Numbered from the stretch's first letter, positions 13,368 through 21,925 are shown. The stretch: 23,211 nt of DNA from an uncultured Eubacterium sp. (GCA_900545725.1 URAI01000031.1:1-23211); one strand, 5' to 3'. Notes: generated by a model not told the origin, from the sequence alone. Numbers and translations are program-made.

Positions 13368-15818
13368 GTGAATAATAATAATAATAAACTTCATATAAGG
13401 GTTGGAAGCAGGGACAGCAGGCTTGCTATTGCACAGACAATGCTTGTGCTGGATGAGGTTAAAAAGCATAACCCTGATATTGAATTTGAACTTATTACGA
13501 TGAAAACTACAGGAGATAAGATACTTGACCGTAATCTTGATAAGATAGGTGGAAAAGGTCTGTTTGTAAAAGAACTTGACAGAGCATTAGTTGAGGGAAA
13601 GGTGGATATTACAATCCATAGCTTAAAAGATCTTCCTATGGAGGTCAATTCTAAGCTGCCTGTTATCGGATACTTCAAAAGAGAGGATGCAAAAGATGCA
13701 TTAATTATAAAACCCGGCTGTGAGGAATCCTTTCAAAATGGAATTATAGGAACATCTAGTAATAGAAGAATGGTTCAGCTTAAAAAGTTATATCCAGGTG
13801 CACAGTTTAAGGGGATACGTGGAAATGTACAGACACGCATGAATAAGCTTAAGACACAGGATTATTCTGCAACTGTGCTTGCGATGGCAGGACTTAAAAG
13901 ACTGGGACTTGAAAGCTGTGCAGACCGTGTATTTGAACCGGATGAGCTTATTCCGGCAGCAGGACAGGGAATACTTGCAATACAGGGAAGAAAAGGGGTT
14001 GATTATTCCTATATGGAATGTGTGTTTGATAAGAATGCTGAATATGAAGCAATGGCAGAGAGAGCATTTACAAAGGCACTTAACGGAGGGTGCAGTTCGC
14101 CTATAGCAGCTTATTCATATATATCAGGTGATACAATAACATTGCGTGGATTGTATTATGATGAAGTATCTGATGATTATTGTACCGGTGTAAAGACAGG
14201 TCTGTGTAAAGATGCCGTTCATATCGGTGAAGAGCTTGCTATGGAGCTTAAAGGAAAATTTACAACAGCTAATGCCGGTAAAGTATGGCTGATTGGTGCA
14301 GGACCGGGAGATATCGGTCTGTTGACACAAAAGGCAGTAAGTCTTATAAAAAGTGCTGATGTAATAATATATGATGCATTAATCAGTATGGAAATACTTG
14401 CAATTCTGCCACCGGATGCTGAACTTATCAATGCCGGTAAGCGTTCAAGCCATCATATTATTGCCCAGCCGGATATTAACAGACTTCTTTTAGATAAGGC
14501 ACTTGAAGGTAAAAGAGTTGTACGTCTTAAAGGCGGAGATCCTTTTGTATTCGGACGTGGAGGAGAAGAGCTTGAGCTTTTGTCGAAGTATAATATTCCA
14601 TTTGAAGTAGTTCCGGGAATTACATCAGGCATTGCCGTTGCCGCATATAATGGTATACCTGTTACACATAGGGATTATACATCTTCATTTCATGTTATTA
14701 CAGGCCATAAAAAGCAAGACAATAAACTGGATATTAACTTTAAGGCACTTGTTGATATGGATGCCACACTTGTATTTCTTATGGGAGTTGCAGCTCTTGA
14801 AACTATATGTCAGGGATTAATTGCGGCAGGAATGAGACCAGATACTCCGGCGGCCATTCTTGAAAAGGGTACAACAAGCAGACAAAGACGTGTCATATCG
14901 GATATTGCTAATCTTAAAGCTCAGGCTGATATTGAGAATATTGAAGCACCTGCGGTTATAGTGGTTGGAAAGGTCTGTGCATTATCAGATTCATTTGCAT
15001 GGTTTGAAAAGCTTCCTCTGTTTGGGAAGCAGATTGTTGTTACAAGACCACAGAACAGTATCTCAATGCTTACGGAAAAACTTAAAAATTTAGGAGCGCA
15101 GGTAATACAGTTTCCAACTATTAAGACACAACTGATTACAAAGGATGATGGAGACAGGTATACAGAAAGTATCCTTAATGCAGTCAATAATATACAGCAC
15201 TCTGATACACCGGATTGCATTGCATTTACAAGTCCCCGTGGAGTGGAGCATTTCTTTGAACAGCTTAACATATTAAGGATAGATATAAGAAGGCTTTTTG
15301 CAAATAATAAGCTTACATTTGCAGTACTTGGAAACGGAACCGGCAGGGCACTTGAAAAGTATGGAATATATCCTGATTATATGCCTTTGAAATATTCTGC
15401 CAGGGAACTTGGAAGAACACTTGCAAGTGAATGGAAAAAAGAGTATAAAAAGGATGGAACTATTTATATATTCAGAGCTTTGGAAGGCTCACCTGAGCTT
15501 AACCGTGAGCTTGACAATGCAGGAATTGTATATAAGGACATTGCTATTTATAAGACTGTATATGAAACGGGCAGCCACTTAAAAGATAAGATGTATGAAA
15601 CATTTAATAACAAAGATATTGATTATGTAATGTTTACAAGCGCATCTACAGTAAGAGGCTTTGTAAAAGCATTGCCACAGCTTGATTATACACAGGTTAA
15701 TGCTGTATGTATAGGTGAACAGACTGCATCATGTGCTAAAGAATATGGCATGAATATACGGATTTCCAAAGAAGCAGCTATTGATAGTCTTATTGATGTT
15801 ATTATGGATGAGATATAA
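13368..15818 (+). CDS. hemC-cobA-hemD: Trifunctional hydroxymethylbilane synthase / uroporphyrinogen-III C-methyltransferase / uroporphyrinogen-III synthase
   Basis: One 816-residue chain carries three consecutive enzymes. HemC (about 8-300) polymerises four porphobilinogens; it shows RVGSRDSRLAIAQ, the catalytic-Asp block TIHSLKDLPME, GIRGNVQTRM and the dipyrromethane-cofactor Cys242 in GGCSSPIAAYS. CobA/SUMT (about 304-545) methylates uroporphyrinogen III to precorrin-2; it shows VWLIGAGPGDIGLLT, VRLKGGDPFVFGRGGEE, VVPGITSGIAVAAYNGIPVTHR, TLVFLMG and AILEKGTTSRQRRV. HemD (about 552-813) closes the ring; it shows IVVTRPQ, IAFTSPRGVEHFF, VMFTSASTVRGF and the final CIGEQTA block. All three key-residue sets look intact. 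GTG 13368 follows ATGGAG; the frame stays open to 13293 but that part overlaps hemA and lacks homology. CobA-HemD fusions are common in clostridia; adding HemC is less so. Confidence 0.94.
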   Translation: MNNNNNKLHIRVGSRDSRLAIAQTMLVLDEVKKHNPDIEFELITMKTTGDKILDRNLDKIGGKGLFVKELDRALVEGKVDITIHSLKDLPMEVNSKLPVIGYFKREDAKDALIIKPGCEESFQNGIIGTSSNRRMVQLKKLYPGAQFKGIRGNVQTRMNKLKTQDYSATVLAMAGLKRLGLESCADRVFEPDELIPAAGQGILAIQGRKGVDYSYMECVFDKNAEYEAMAERAFTKALNGGCSSPIAAYSYISGDTITLRGLYYDEVSDDYCTGVKTGLCKDAVHIGEELAMELKGKFTTANAGKVWLIGAGPGDIGLLTQKAVSLIKSADVIIYDALISMEILAILPPDAELINAGKRSSHHIIAQPDINRLLLDKALEGKRVVRLKGGDPFVFGRGGEELELLSKYNIPFEVVPGITSGIAVAAYNGIPVTHRDYTSSFHVITGHKKQDNKLDINFKALVDMDATLVFLMGVAALETICQGLIAAGMRPDTPAAILEKGTTSRQRRVISDIANLKAQADIENIEAPAVIVVGKVCALSDSFAWFEKLPLFGKQIVVTRPQNSISMLTEKLKNLGAQVIQFPTIKTQLITKDDGDRYTESILNAVNNIQHSDTPDCIAFTSPRGVEHFFEQLNILRIDIRRLFANNKLTFAVLGNGTGRALEKYGIYPDYMPLKYSARELGRTLASEWKKEYKKDGTIYIFRALEGSPELNRELDNAGIVYKDIAIYKTVYETGSHLKDKMYETFNNKDIDYVMFTSASTVRGFVKALPQLDYTQVNAVCIGEQTASCAKEYGMNIRISKEAAIDSLIDVIMDEI

Positions 15819-15853
15819 GATAATAGTTTAATAATATAGGATGGAGGATTGAC

Positions 15854-16837
15854 ATGAATTTAACACAAAGACCAAGAAGGTTAAGACAGAATCCTATTAT
15901 CAGGGGCATGGTAAGGGAAACAAGAGTTTCAGCGGATACACTTATTTATCCGATTTTTGTAATTGAAGGCGATAACATAAAAGAAGAGATCCCTTCAATG
16001 CCGGGACAGTACAGATATAGTATTGACCGCTTGTCTGAGGAGCTTGACAATGTATGTAAGGCAGGAGTAAAGAGTATTCTATTATTTGGCATTCCGGCAC
16101 ACAAGGATGAATGTGGAAGCAGTGCATGGGATAATGAGGGAATTGTACAGAGAGCACTTCACTTTATAAAGGAGAAATATCCTCTGCTTTATTGCATAAC
16201 TGATGTATGTATGTGCGAATATACTTCACATGGTCATTGTGGAATACTTCATGGCAGGGAGGTCGATAATGATAAGACACTTGATGTCCTTTCAAGGGTT
16301 GCACTTTCACATGCCAAGGCAGGAGCTGATATGGTTGCACCATCTGATATGATGGATGGGCGTGTTGAAGCTATACGACGTATGCTTGATGAAAATGAAT
16401 TTATTAATATTCCTATTATGGCATATTCTGTTAAATATTCATCCGCTTTTTATGGTCCGTTCAGGGATGCTGCCGGTTCAGCACCTGAATTTGGTGACAG
16501 AAAGGGTTATCAGATGGATTATCATAACAGAAGGGAAGCTATAAGAGAGGCGGCTCTTGATATTGATGAGGGCGCTGATATTATAATGGTTAAGCCTGGA
16601 CTTTCTTATCTTGATATAGTAAGGGATATGGCTGATACTTATACGCAGCCGCTGGCTGTATATAGTGTTAGTGGTGAATATGCCATGATAAAGGCGGCAG
16701 CGGCAGCAGGCTATATTGATGAGAAATCAATTGTATGCGAGACAGGCGCTGCAATGTATCGTGCAGGAGCTGATATGCTTATAACATATTATGCAAAGGA
16801 GCTTGCAGAGTATATTAAGGCCGGATATATTGGCTGA
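15854..16837 (+). CDS. hemB: Porphobilinogen synthase / delta-aminolevulinate dehydratase (HemB)
   Basis: HemB condenses two 5-aminolevulinate molecules to porphobilinogen. The 327-residue length is normal. The cysteine-rich zinc site is complete: DVCMCEYTSHGHCG has Cys119, Cys121 and Cys129. The two active-site lysines are Lys194 in MAYSVKYSSAFYGPFRDAA and Lys247, the Schiff-base lysine, in IMVKPGLSYLD. YSVSGEYAMI follows. The ATG is preceded by ATGGAGGA. It lies 35 nt after the triple fusion that consumes its product. Confidence 0.97.
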   Translation: MNLTQRPRRLRQNPIIRGMVRETRVSADTLIYPIFVIEGDNIKEEIPSMPGQYRYSIDRLSEELDNVCKAGVKSILLFGIPAHKDECGSSAWDNEGIVQRALHFIKEKYPLLYCITDVCMCEYTSHGHCGILHGREVDNDKTLDVLSRVALSHAKAGADMVAPSDMMDGRVEAIRRMLDENEFINIPIMAYSVKYSSAFYGPFRDAAGSAPEFGDRKGYQMDYHNRREAIREAALDIDEGADIIMVKPGLSYLDIVRDMADTYTQPLAVYSVSGEYAMIKAAAAAGYIDEKSIVCETGAAMYRAGADMLITYYAKELAEYIKAGYIG

Positions 16838-16892
16838 TATAATGGTAATTGCTGCATATATATGTAATTTTTAGAGAAAGGATTTGTAAATA

Positions 16893-18176
16893 ATGCTTAC
16901 GACAAAATCAGAAGAACTTTTTAAAAAGGCTGTTAATCTTATGCCGGGTGGTGTCAACAGCCCTGTAAGAGCCTTTGGTCCTGTTGGTGGACATCCTGTC
17001 TTTATAGACAGTGCGAAGGGACAGTATCTTACAGATGTGGATGGCAACAGATATATTGATTATATCGGTTCATGGGGACCTATGATCCTGGGACACAATG
17101 ATGACAGGGTTGTAGAAGCTGTTATTAAGCAGATTGGTAAAGGTATAAGCTACGGTGCGGCAACTGAGGCAGAAGTAGAGATGGCACAGCTTATGTGTGA
17201 TATCGTTCCATCACTTGAGATGGTAAGAATGGTCAATTCCGGAACAGAGGCTGTAATGAGTGCTATCCGTACTGCAAGAGGATTTACAGGAAAGAATAAA
17301 TTTATTAAGTTTGAGGGCAATTACCATGGTCATTCAGATGCACTTCTTGTAAAGGCAGGAAGCGGTGTTATGACAGCAGGAATTCCAGACAGCAGCGGAG
17401 TTCCGGCTAATTGTGTCAAGGATACTCTTACAGCTGTATATAATGATTTGGACAGCGTTAAGAAGCTTTTTGATGAAAATAAAGATGAGATAGCCTGTGT
17501 TATAGTAGAACCTGTATCAGCCAATATGGGTGTAGTACTTCCTAAAGACGGTTTTCTTAAAGGTCTAAGAAAGCTGTGCGATGATAATAATGCACTTCTT
17601 ATTTTTGATGAGGTTATAACAGGTTTCAGATTAGGACTAACCGGTGCCAGCGGATATTTTAATATACATCCTGACCTTATTACATATGGTAAGATTATAG
17701 GTGGCGGAATGCCTGTTGGAGCATATGGCGGAAGAGCGGATGTCATGCAGGTAGTATCTCCTGTAGGTTCAGTATATCAGGCAGGTACGTTAAGCGGTAA
17801 TCCTGTTGCTATGGCAGCAGGTATAACACAGCTTAAGATATTAAAAGAAACACCTGAAGTTTATAAAAAGACATTTGAACTTGGTGAAATGTTAAGAAAT
17901 GGCGCAGCAGACATAATCAAAGAAGCCGGACTTCCATACAAGGTAACAGGAATAGGTTCACTTTCATGCATATTCTTTACAGACAAAGAGGTAAATGATT
18001 ATACATCCGCTAAGACATCTGATACAGCCGAATTTGCAAAATACTTCAATCATATGTTATCACGAGGTAATTACTTTGGACCAAGCCAGTTTGAATCAAT
18101 CTTTGTGTCTGCGGCACATACAAAAGAAAATATTGATAAGACACTTACGGATATGAAAGAATATTTTATTGGATAA
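16893..18176 (+). CDS. hemL: Glutamate-1-semialdehyde 2,1-aminomutase (HemL)
   Basis: HemL is the PLP enzyme that converts glutamate-1-semialdehyde to 5-aminolevulinate, working directly after HemA. The 427-residue length is typical. LMPGGVNSPVRAFGPVGG at the N-terminus, MVNSGTEAVMSAIRTARG, EGNYHGHSDALLVKAGSG, IFDEVITGFR and TYGKIIGGGMPVGAYGG with PLP Lys267 are diagnostic and separate it from ordinary class III aminotransferases. GAAAGGA precedes the ATG. It follows hemB by 55 nt. With HemA and HemB it supplies porphobilinogen to the fusion enzyme. Confidence 0.97.
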   Translation: MLTTKSEELFKKAVNLMPGGVNSPVRAFGPVGGHPVFIDSAKGQYLTDVDGNRYIDYIGSWGPMILGHNDDRVVEAVIKQIGKGISYGAATEAEVEMAQLMCDIVPSLEMVRMVNSGTEAVMSAIRTARGFTGKNKFIKFEGNYHGHSDALLVKAGSGVMTAGIPDSSGVPANCVKDTLTAVYNDLDSVKKLFDENKDEIACVIVEPVSANMGVVLPKDGFLKGLRKLCDDNNALLIFDEVITGFRLGLTGASGYFNIHPDLITYGKIIGGGMPVGAYGGRADVMQVVSPVGSVYQAGTLSGNPVAMAAGITQLKILKETPEVYKKTFELGEMLRNGAADIIKEAGLPYKVTGIGSLSCIFFTDKEVNDYTSAKTSDTAEFAKYFNHMLSRGNYFGPSQFESIFVSAAHTKENIDKTLTDMKEYFIG

Positions 18177-18203
18177 TTTTAGAATTAAAGAATGGAGAAT
18201 ATT

Positions 18204-18725
18204 ATGAACGAGATTATTGAGAATATTTTAACAAGAAGAAGTATTAGAAAATTCACAGACAAGCCGGTTGATAAAGATATTTTAAATGAACTTGTACAGG
18301 CTGCGCTGAATGCTCCAACTGGTATGGGCAGACAGACATGGAAATTTACAGTTATTACTAATCAGGATGCTATAAAGAAGATATGTAAAGTGATTGAAAA
18401 AAAGCTTGACCGTCCCGGCTACAATATGTATTGTCCAATGGCTCTTATTATGCCATCTAACGAAAAGGACAGTCCTTTTGGCAAAGAAGATAATGCATGT
18501 GCTCTTGAAAATATTTTTCTTGCGGCACATTCTTATGGTATAGGTTCTGTATGGATTAACCAGCTACAGAATATATGCGATGATAAAGATGTAAGAATTG
18601 TACTTGATGAATTAGGCGTTCCGGCCAATCACGTTGTATATGGCATGGCTGCATTAGGTTATGCGGCAGATGATGCACCTGTTAAAGAAAAGACAATAAC
18701 AGGTCAGACAGCATTTATAGAATAA
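18204..18725 (+). CDS. Nitroreductase-family flavoprotein of unknown substrate
   Basis: From ATG 18204 (GGAG at 18194-18197) the protein is 173 residues, the size of small FMN-dependent nitroreductases. The N-terminal ILTRRSIRKFTDKPV has the Arg-Arg-Ser-Ile-Arg FMN-phosphate motif, AALNAPTGMGRQTWKF is the second FMN-binding block, and NIFLAAHSYGIGSVWINQL and AALGYAADDAP are the C-terminal ones. Its position between hemL and the CobC-like phosphatase hints at a corrinoid role such as flavin-dependent corrin reduction before adenosylation, but nothing in the sequence proves it. BluB, the aerobic dimethylbenzimidazole synthase of this fold, is longer and uses oxygen, so it is unlikely here. An in-frame ATG at 18192 is part of the ribosome site. 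Confidence 0.85.
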   Translation: MNEIIENILTRRSIRKFTDKPVDKDILNELVQAALNAPTGMGRQTWKFTVITNQDAIKKICKVIEKKLDRPGYNMYCPMALIMPSNEKDSPFGKEDNACALENIFLAAHSYGIGSVWINQLQNICDDKDVRIVLDELGVPANHVVYGMAALGYAADDAPVKEKTITGQTAFIE

Positions 18726-18765
18726 TTCTAACAGAGTAGTTATAATAATTTAAAAATTTGGCAAA

Positions 18766-19449
18766 ATGGAAATTACATTGAAAAATAATTATAATAATAT
18801 ATTGGTTGACCTGACCCTTATAAGGCATGGACAAGTTCAGGCCAATATCGAAAAAAGATATATAGGCTCTACAGATATGTCATTAACCGTGAATGGAATG
18901 AAGAGTCTTGAAAAGCTTAATAAAGCACAGATTTATAAGACACCGGACTACCTTTTTTGTAGTCCGATGTCAAGATGTAAAATGACATGTGATATATTGT
19001 TTCCTGATAAAATATATACAGTTATCGATGAATTTCACGAGATGGATTTTGGCAGCTTTGAAATGAAAAATTATCAGGAGCTTAAAGATAATGCTTATTA
19101 TCAGCGTTGGATTGACAGCAATGGTACAATAGCGTTTCCAGGGGGTGAAAGCCGTCAGGAGTTTGTATTACGATGCATGTCAGGCTTTGACAAAATGTTG
19201 TCAAAGACCTGCTGCTGTGTGGAATCAGACAGTATCCGGTTAATTAATAGTCCGTTAAAAATAACCATTGATAATAAAAATGATAATGTATACATAAAGA
19301 ATAATAATCAGGTTCTGAAAATGATTTCGATAACGGCAGTTGTCCATGGTGGAACAATCATGGCAATATTGTCAAGCCTTAACAAGGATGAATATTATAA
19401 TTATCAATGTAAAAATGCAGAAGGTTATATTTGCAGATTTATAATATGA
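18766..19449 (+). CDS. cobC: Histidine phosphatase, probable alpha-ribazole-5'-phosphate phosphatase (CobC)
   Basis: The predicted job is to remove the phosphate from alpha-ribazole 5'-phosphate or adenosylcobalamin 5'-phosphate in nucleotide-loop assembly; this comes from the family plus the corrinoid context. Phosphoglycerate-mutase-superfamily motifs are complete: LIRHGQVQAN (phospho-His21), CSPMSRCKMT, EMDFGSFE, FPGGES and AVVHGGTIMAIL with the second catalytic His. At up to 227 residues it is longer than the usual ~200 because of an Asn/Lys-rich insertion at about 151-185, just before the VVHGG motif. The start is unsure: ATG 18766 has no ribosome site, while TTG 18778 follows ATGGAAATTACA, the same arrangement as cbiC and hemC. 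It ends the plus-strand block. Confidence 0.82.
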   Translation: MEITLKNNYNNILVDLTLIRHGQVQANIEKRYIGSTDMSLTVNGMKSLEKLNKAQIYKTPDYLFCSPMSRCKMTCDILFPDKIYTVIDEFHEMDFGSFEMKNYQELKDNAYYQRWIDSNGTIAFPGGESRQEFVLRCMSGFDKMLSKTCCCVESDSIRLINSPLKITIDNKNDNVYIKNNNQVLKMISITAVVHGGTIMAILSSLNKDEYYNYQCKNAEGYICRFII

Positions 19450-19529
19450 TTGATTTTTTAAATTATTTTTATTAACATAACGGCTGGACATTAATGTTTT
19501 TAACGGGCAATGCTACAGCTGCTTTAAAT

Positions 19530-19581
19530 ATAACAACAGACTGCTTATCACATGCGACTGTCATAGGTAGTCTGTTGTTAT
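19530..19581. terminator. Inverted repeat between converging cobC and cbiJ
   Basis: ATAACAACAGACT (19530-19542) pairs perfectly over 13 bp with AGTCTGTTGTTAT (19569-19581). The right arm encodes the last codons of cbiJ (minus strand, ITTDYL). There is no good T tail on either side. It may act as a bidirectional terminator or mRNA end stabiliser for the convergent operons. Confidence 0.4.
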
Positions 19582-20493
19582 CCATTCTATTACCTGTTCA
19601 TAAGTTAATCCTTCTTCTATAACAGGTCTTCCTATAATGATTAATTTGGTATCAGTTGCCATGGCACTGTTTACCTTTTCCATAAAACCTCCCTGCCTGC
19701 CTGAATTTTTGGTGACTGTATATTTAATATTATATTGGTTGATAATTGCTATATTCATTTCTTCTGAAAATGGTCCATGCATACATATGAGGTGTCTTCC
19801 TGTAAAACCAGCATCATAACAGACCCTGACCATGTCAGGATTTGGAAGTATTCTTGCATATACACGCTCCTTATAATTATCAAGCCTGCAAAATTCCGAT
19901 AATTCCTTGCTGCCAGTTGTTGATAATATATTGCCTGTAGTTTTTTTTAGATATTCTATGGCATCCTTTACTGAGGCTGCATTAATAATATTATTAATTT
20001 TTTTATCTGTTTCATTTATTGTATATGTCTTATTTGTACTATCTGTTGCATATGTTTCGCATAATTCATTTATATTACCTGTTTTGTCAATATTACTTAT
20101 GTTTTCTGTTGGCCTTATAAGGCGTATATAATTCAGATGGGCCTTTTTAGCGGCATTTTTAATATTTTCTGTTACAAGTACGGCATAAGGGTGTGTTGTA
20201 TCTATAACAGCATCAAATGAATTAGTACATATCAGTTCATATATAGCATTTTCATCAAGTCTTCTTGAAATTATTGATAGACGTTCTGATACAGGAAGCA
20301 GTATTTTTCCATATTCTGTTGCAGTACAGGCAGTGATTATTATATCTGTATAATTAATAAGATATTCAATAAGCTGTCGTCCTTCTGTTGTTCCGGCAAA
20401 TATCAGAAGATTTTTTGAAAAAAAATTATTACATGTATTTTTTCTTTTGTTGCCAGATTTAACTATGTTATGTATATTGTCAGTTTGAATCAT
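19561..20493 (-). CDS. cbiJ: Precorrin-6A / cobalt-precorrin-6A reductase (CbiJ/CobK)
   Basis: CbiJ reduces the C18-C19 double bond of cobalt-precorrin-6A with NAD(P)H. Conserved blocks are LLIFAGTTEGRQL (about 29-41), FDAVIDTTHPYAVLVTENI, YIRLIRP, ILPNPDMVRVCYDAGF, MHGPFSEEMN and VTKNSGRQGGFMEKVNSA followed by IIIGRP. At 310 residues it is longer than the usual ~250. The extra length is a 28-residue Asn/Lys-rich N-terminal extension and an Asn/Thr-rich insertion at about 129-168. The ATG at 20493 is supported by AAGGAGATTCTT directly upstream on this strand, so the extension is translated. It follows cbiG by 155 nt in the same direction and converges on cobC. Confidence 0.93.
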   Translation of the reverse strand: MIQTDNIHNIVKSGNKRKNTCNNFFSKNLLIFAGTTEGRQLIEYLINYTDIIITACTATEYGKILLPVSERLSIISRRLDENAIYELICTNSFDAVIDTTHPYAVLVTENIKNAAKKAHLNYIRLIRPTENISNIDKTGNINELCETYATDSTNKTYTINETDKKINNIINAASVKDAIEYLKKTTGNILSTTGSKELSEFCRLDNYKERVYARILPNPDMVRVCYDAGFTGRHLICMHGPFSEEMNIAIINQYNIKYTVTKNSGRQGGFMEKVNSAMATDTKLIIIGRPVIEEGLTYEQVIEWITTDYL

Positions 20494-20648
20494 AAGAATC
20501 TCCTTTACACAGATATTTTCTGATACTTAAGATATTTATGAGCGGAATATTATATTGTGCTCTGTGATAAAGACTGTTTTGTGACACATGCGGCACAAAC
20601 AGCCGGTTTATATATGAATTTGTGATAAAATAATTTCAACAGCTAAGT

Positions 20649-21782
20649 TCAGCTTTCAGCTTCCAGCATTGATATATTTATATCAAGAAATGCGATTGCA
20701 ATTGTCATACCGTCAGATTTTATTTTTCTTAAAAACAGATGATTGTTATTACTGCAGCATAAAGCAGCGCGTTCACAGACATTGTCAACTCCGGTTATCT
20801 TTGTAACAAATTCTGATGAAGAAAAATCTCCGGGTACGTTTTTTAAGGTTGAATTATCATAAGTTAAAAAATCACAGTTATATTCTTTTGCCAGGTTTAT
20901 AAGGGCAGGTTCATTTTTCTTAATATCAATACTTGTAATTGCGGCGATGGAAGCAGGAGAAATGTTATATTGCATTAATATATTCTTAACAAAAGTACTT
21001 AATTTGTCTGTATCAGTGTCTCGTTTACAGCCAATTCCAAGTACTGTCTGTTTAGGTGTAAGATAAAGTTTATTGCATTTTTTATTATGACAGTCTATTC
21101 CTGCTGCTTTAAAGTAATCAGTAAATGGGGTAATTATGAAAATGTTATAATAACTGCCGGAATTTAATTGTAAATTACCGGTAAAGGTATAATAGCCGGG
21201 AACAATTATATCAATTTCATCAGGGATATCACCATCTATGTTAATATATCTTCCGGTAATCATTCCTACACGTTTGTTATGTATAATATCAGCAGAAATA
21301 TCTTTTGCCTTATACATATCTGTAATATGAAGTCCGTTATTTTTAGCAAATACATCTATTGAAAACTTATTATTAATATCAGTTGCTGTTGTTATTACAG
21401 GGACAGCACCGGTTATCGCGGCAATTTTTTGTGTAAATGCATTGCCGCCTCCTATATGTCCTGATAATAAAGAGATTACATAATGTCCAAGCTCGTCCAT
21501 TACAATAACACATGGATCGGTAGTCTTGTTTTTAATAAATGGAGCTATAGAGCGTACGGCAATTCCACAAGCACTTATAAATATGATAATGTTACCGGTT
21601 TTAAAATATTCATGTACAGTATGCTGTATTGTCTTATCCATTGTGCTTATTCCACTAATATATGCATATTTTGCAGATGTGTAGGATATTACATTACAGT
21701 TATAAAGTTTTGCAAGTTTTTGATTTAAGTAAGTCGAAAGTCTTCCTGCTTTTTCTGAAAAAGAAAAAATAACAATGTCCAT
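20649..21782 (-). CDS. cbiG: Cobalt-precorrin-5A hydrolase (CbiG)
   Basis: CbiG opens the delta-lactone ring of cobalt-precorrin-5A and releases acetaldehyde, a step specific to the anaerobic pathway. The 377-residue length is normal. The N-terminal domain starts DIVIFSFSEKAGRLS; the central domain has SACGIAVRSIAPFIKNKTTDP, VIVMDELGHYVISLLSGH and GGGNAFTQKIAAITGAVPVITTAT in sequence; the C-terminal CobE-like domain has LGIGCKRDTDTDKL and ends in a strand-rich region. AGGGG lies upstream of the ATG on this strand. It is the first gene of a minus-strand pair with cbiJ and is divergent from the ECF gene at 22007. Its presence fixes the pathway as early-cobalt-insertion. Confidence 0.95.
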   Translation of the reverse strand: MDIVIFSFSEKAGRLSTYLNQKLAKLYNCNVISYTSAKYAYISGISTMDKTIQHTVHEYFKTGNIIIFISACGIAVRSIAPFIKNKTTDPCVIVMDELGHYVISLLSGHIGGGNAFTQKIAAITGAVPVITTATDINNKFSIDVFAKNNGLHITDMYKAKDISADIIHNKRVGMITGRYINIDGDIPDEIDIIVPGYYTFTGNLQLNSGSYYNIFIITPFTDYFKAAGIDCHNKKCNKLYLTPKQTVLGIGCKRDTDTDKLSTFVKNILMQYNISPASIAAITSIDIKKNEPALINLAKEYNCDFLTYDNSTLKNVPGDFSSSEFVTKITGVDNVCERAALCCSNNNHLFLRKIKSDGMTIAIAFLDINISMLEAES

Positions 21783-21794
21783 ATGAAGTTACCC

Positions 21795-21821
21795 CTGATA
21801 TTATTTTTACAATGATATCAG
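21795..21821 (-). promoter_or_regulatory. Inverted repeat in the cbiG 5' leader
   Basis: CTGATAT (21795-21801) and ATATCAG (21815-21821) form a 7-bp inverted repeat with a 13-nt gap, directly next to the AGGGG ribosome site of cbiG. It could be a leader hairpin that limits ribosome access or a protein-binding operator. The evidence is symmetry and position only. Confidence 0.3.
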
Positions 21822-21925
21822 TGTATCATAAATATGGCTGATTATAAACTGGATATATAAATTAATCTTAAATTGGCACTTTTCAATATGATTAATACGA
21901 ATTATTATCTTAAAGAATATTTAAT

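Noticed and set aside
14921..15271. 116-codon open frame on the minus strand within the hemD part
   Set aside because: It is a shadow of the fusion gene with no initiation signal.
17330..17746. 138-codon open frame on the minus strand opposite hemL
   Set aside because: It is fully antisense to a strongly conserved gene, has no ribosome site and Ser/Pro/Leu-rich composition typical of a shadow frame.
18204..18725. BluB (dimethylbenzimidazole synthase)
   Set aside because: The protein is too short, and BluB needs oxygen, which conflicts with the anaerobic corrinoid route seen here.
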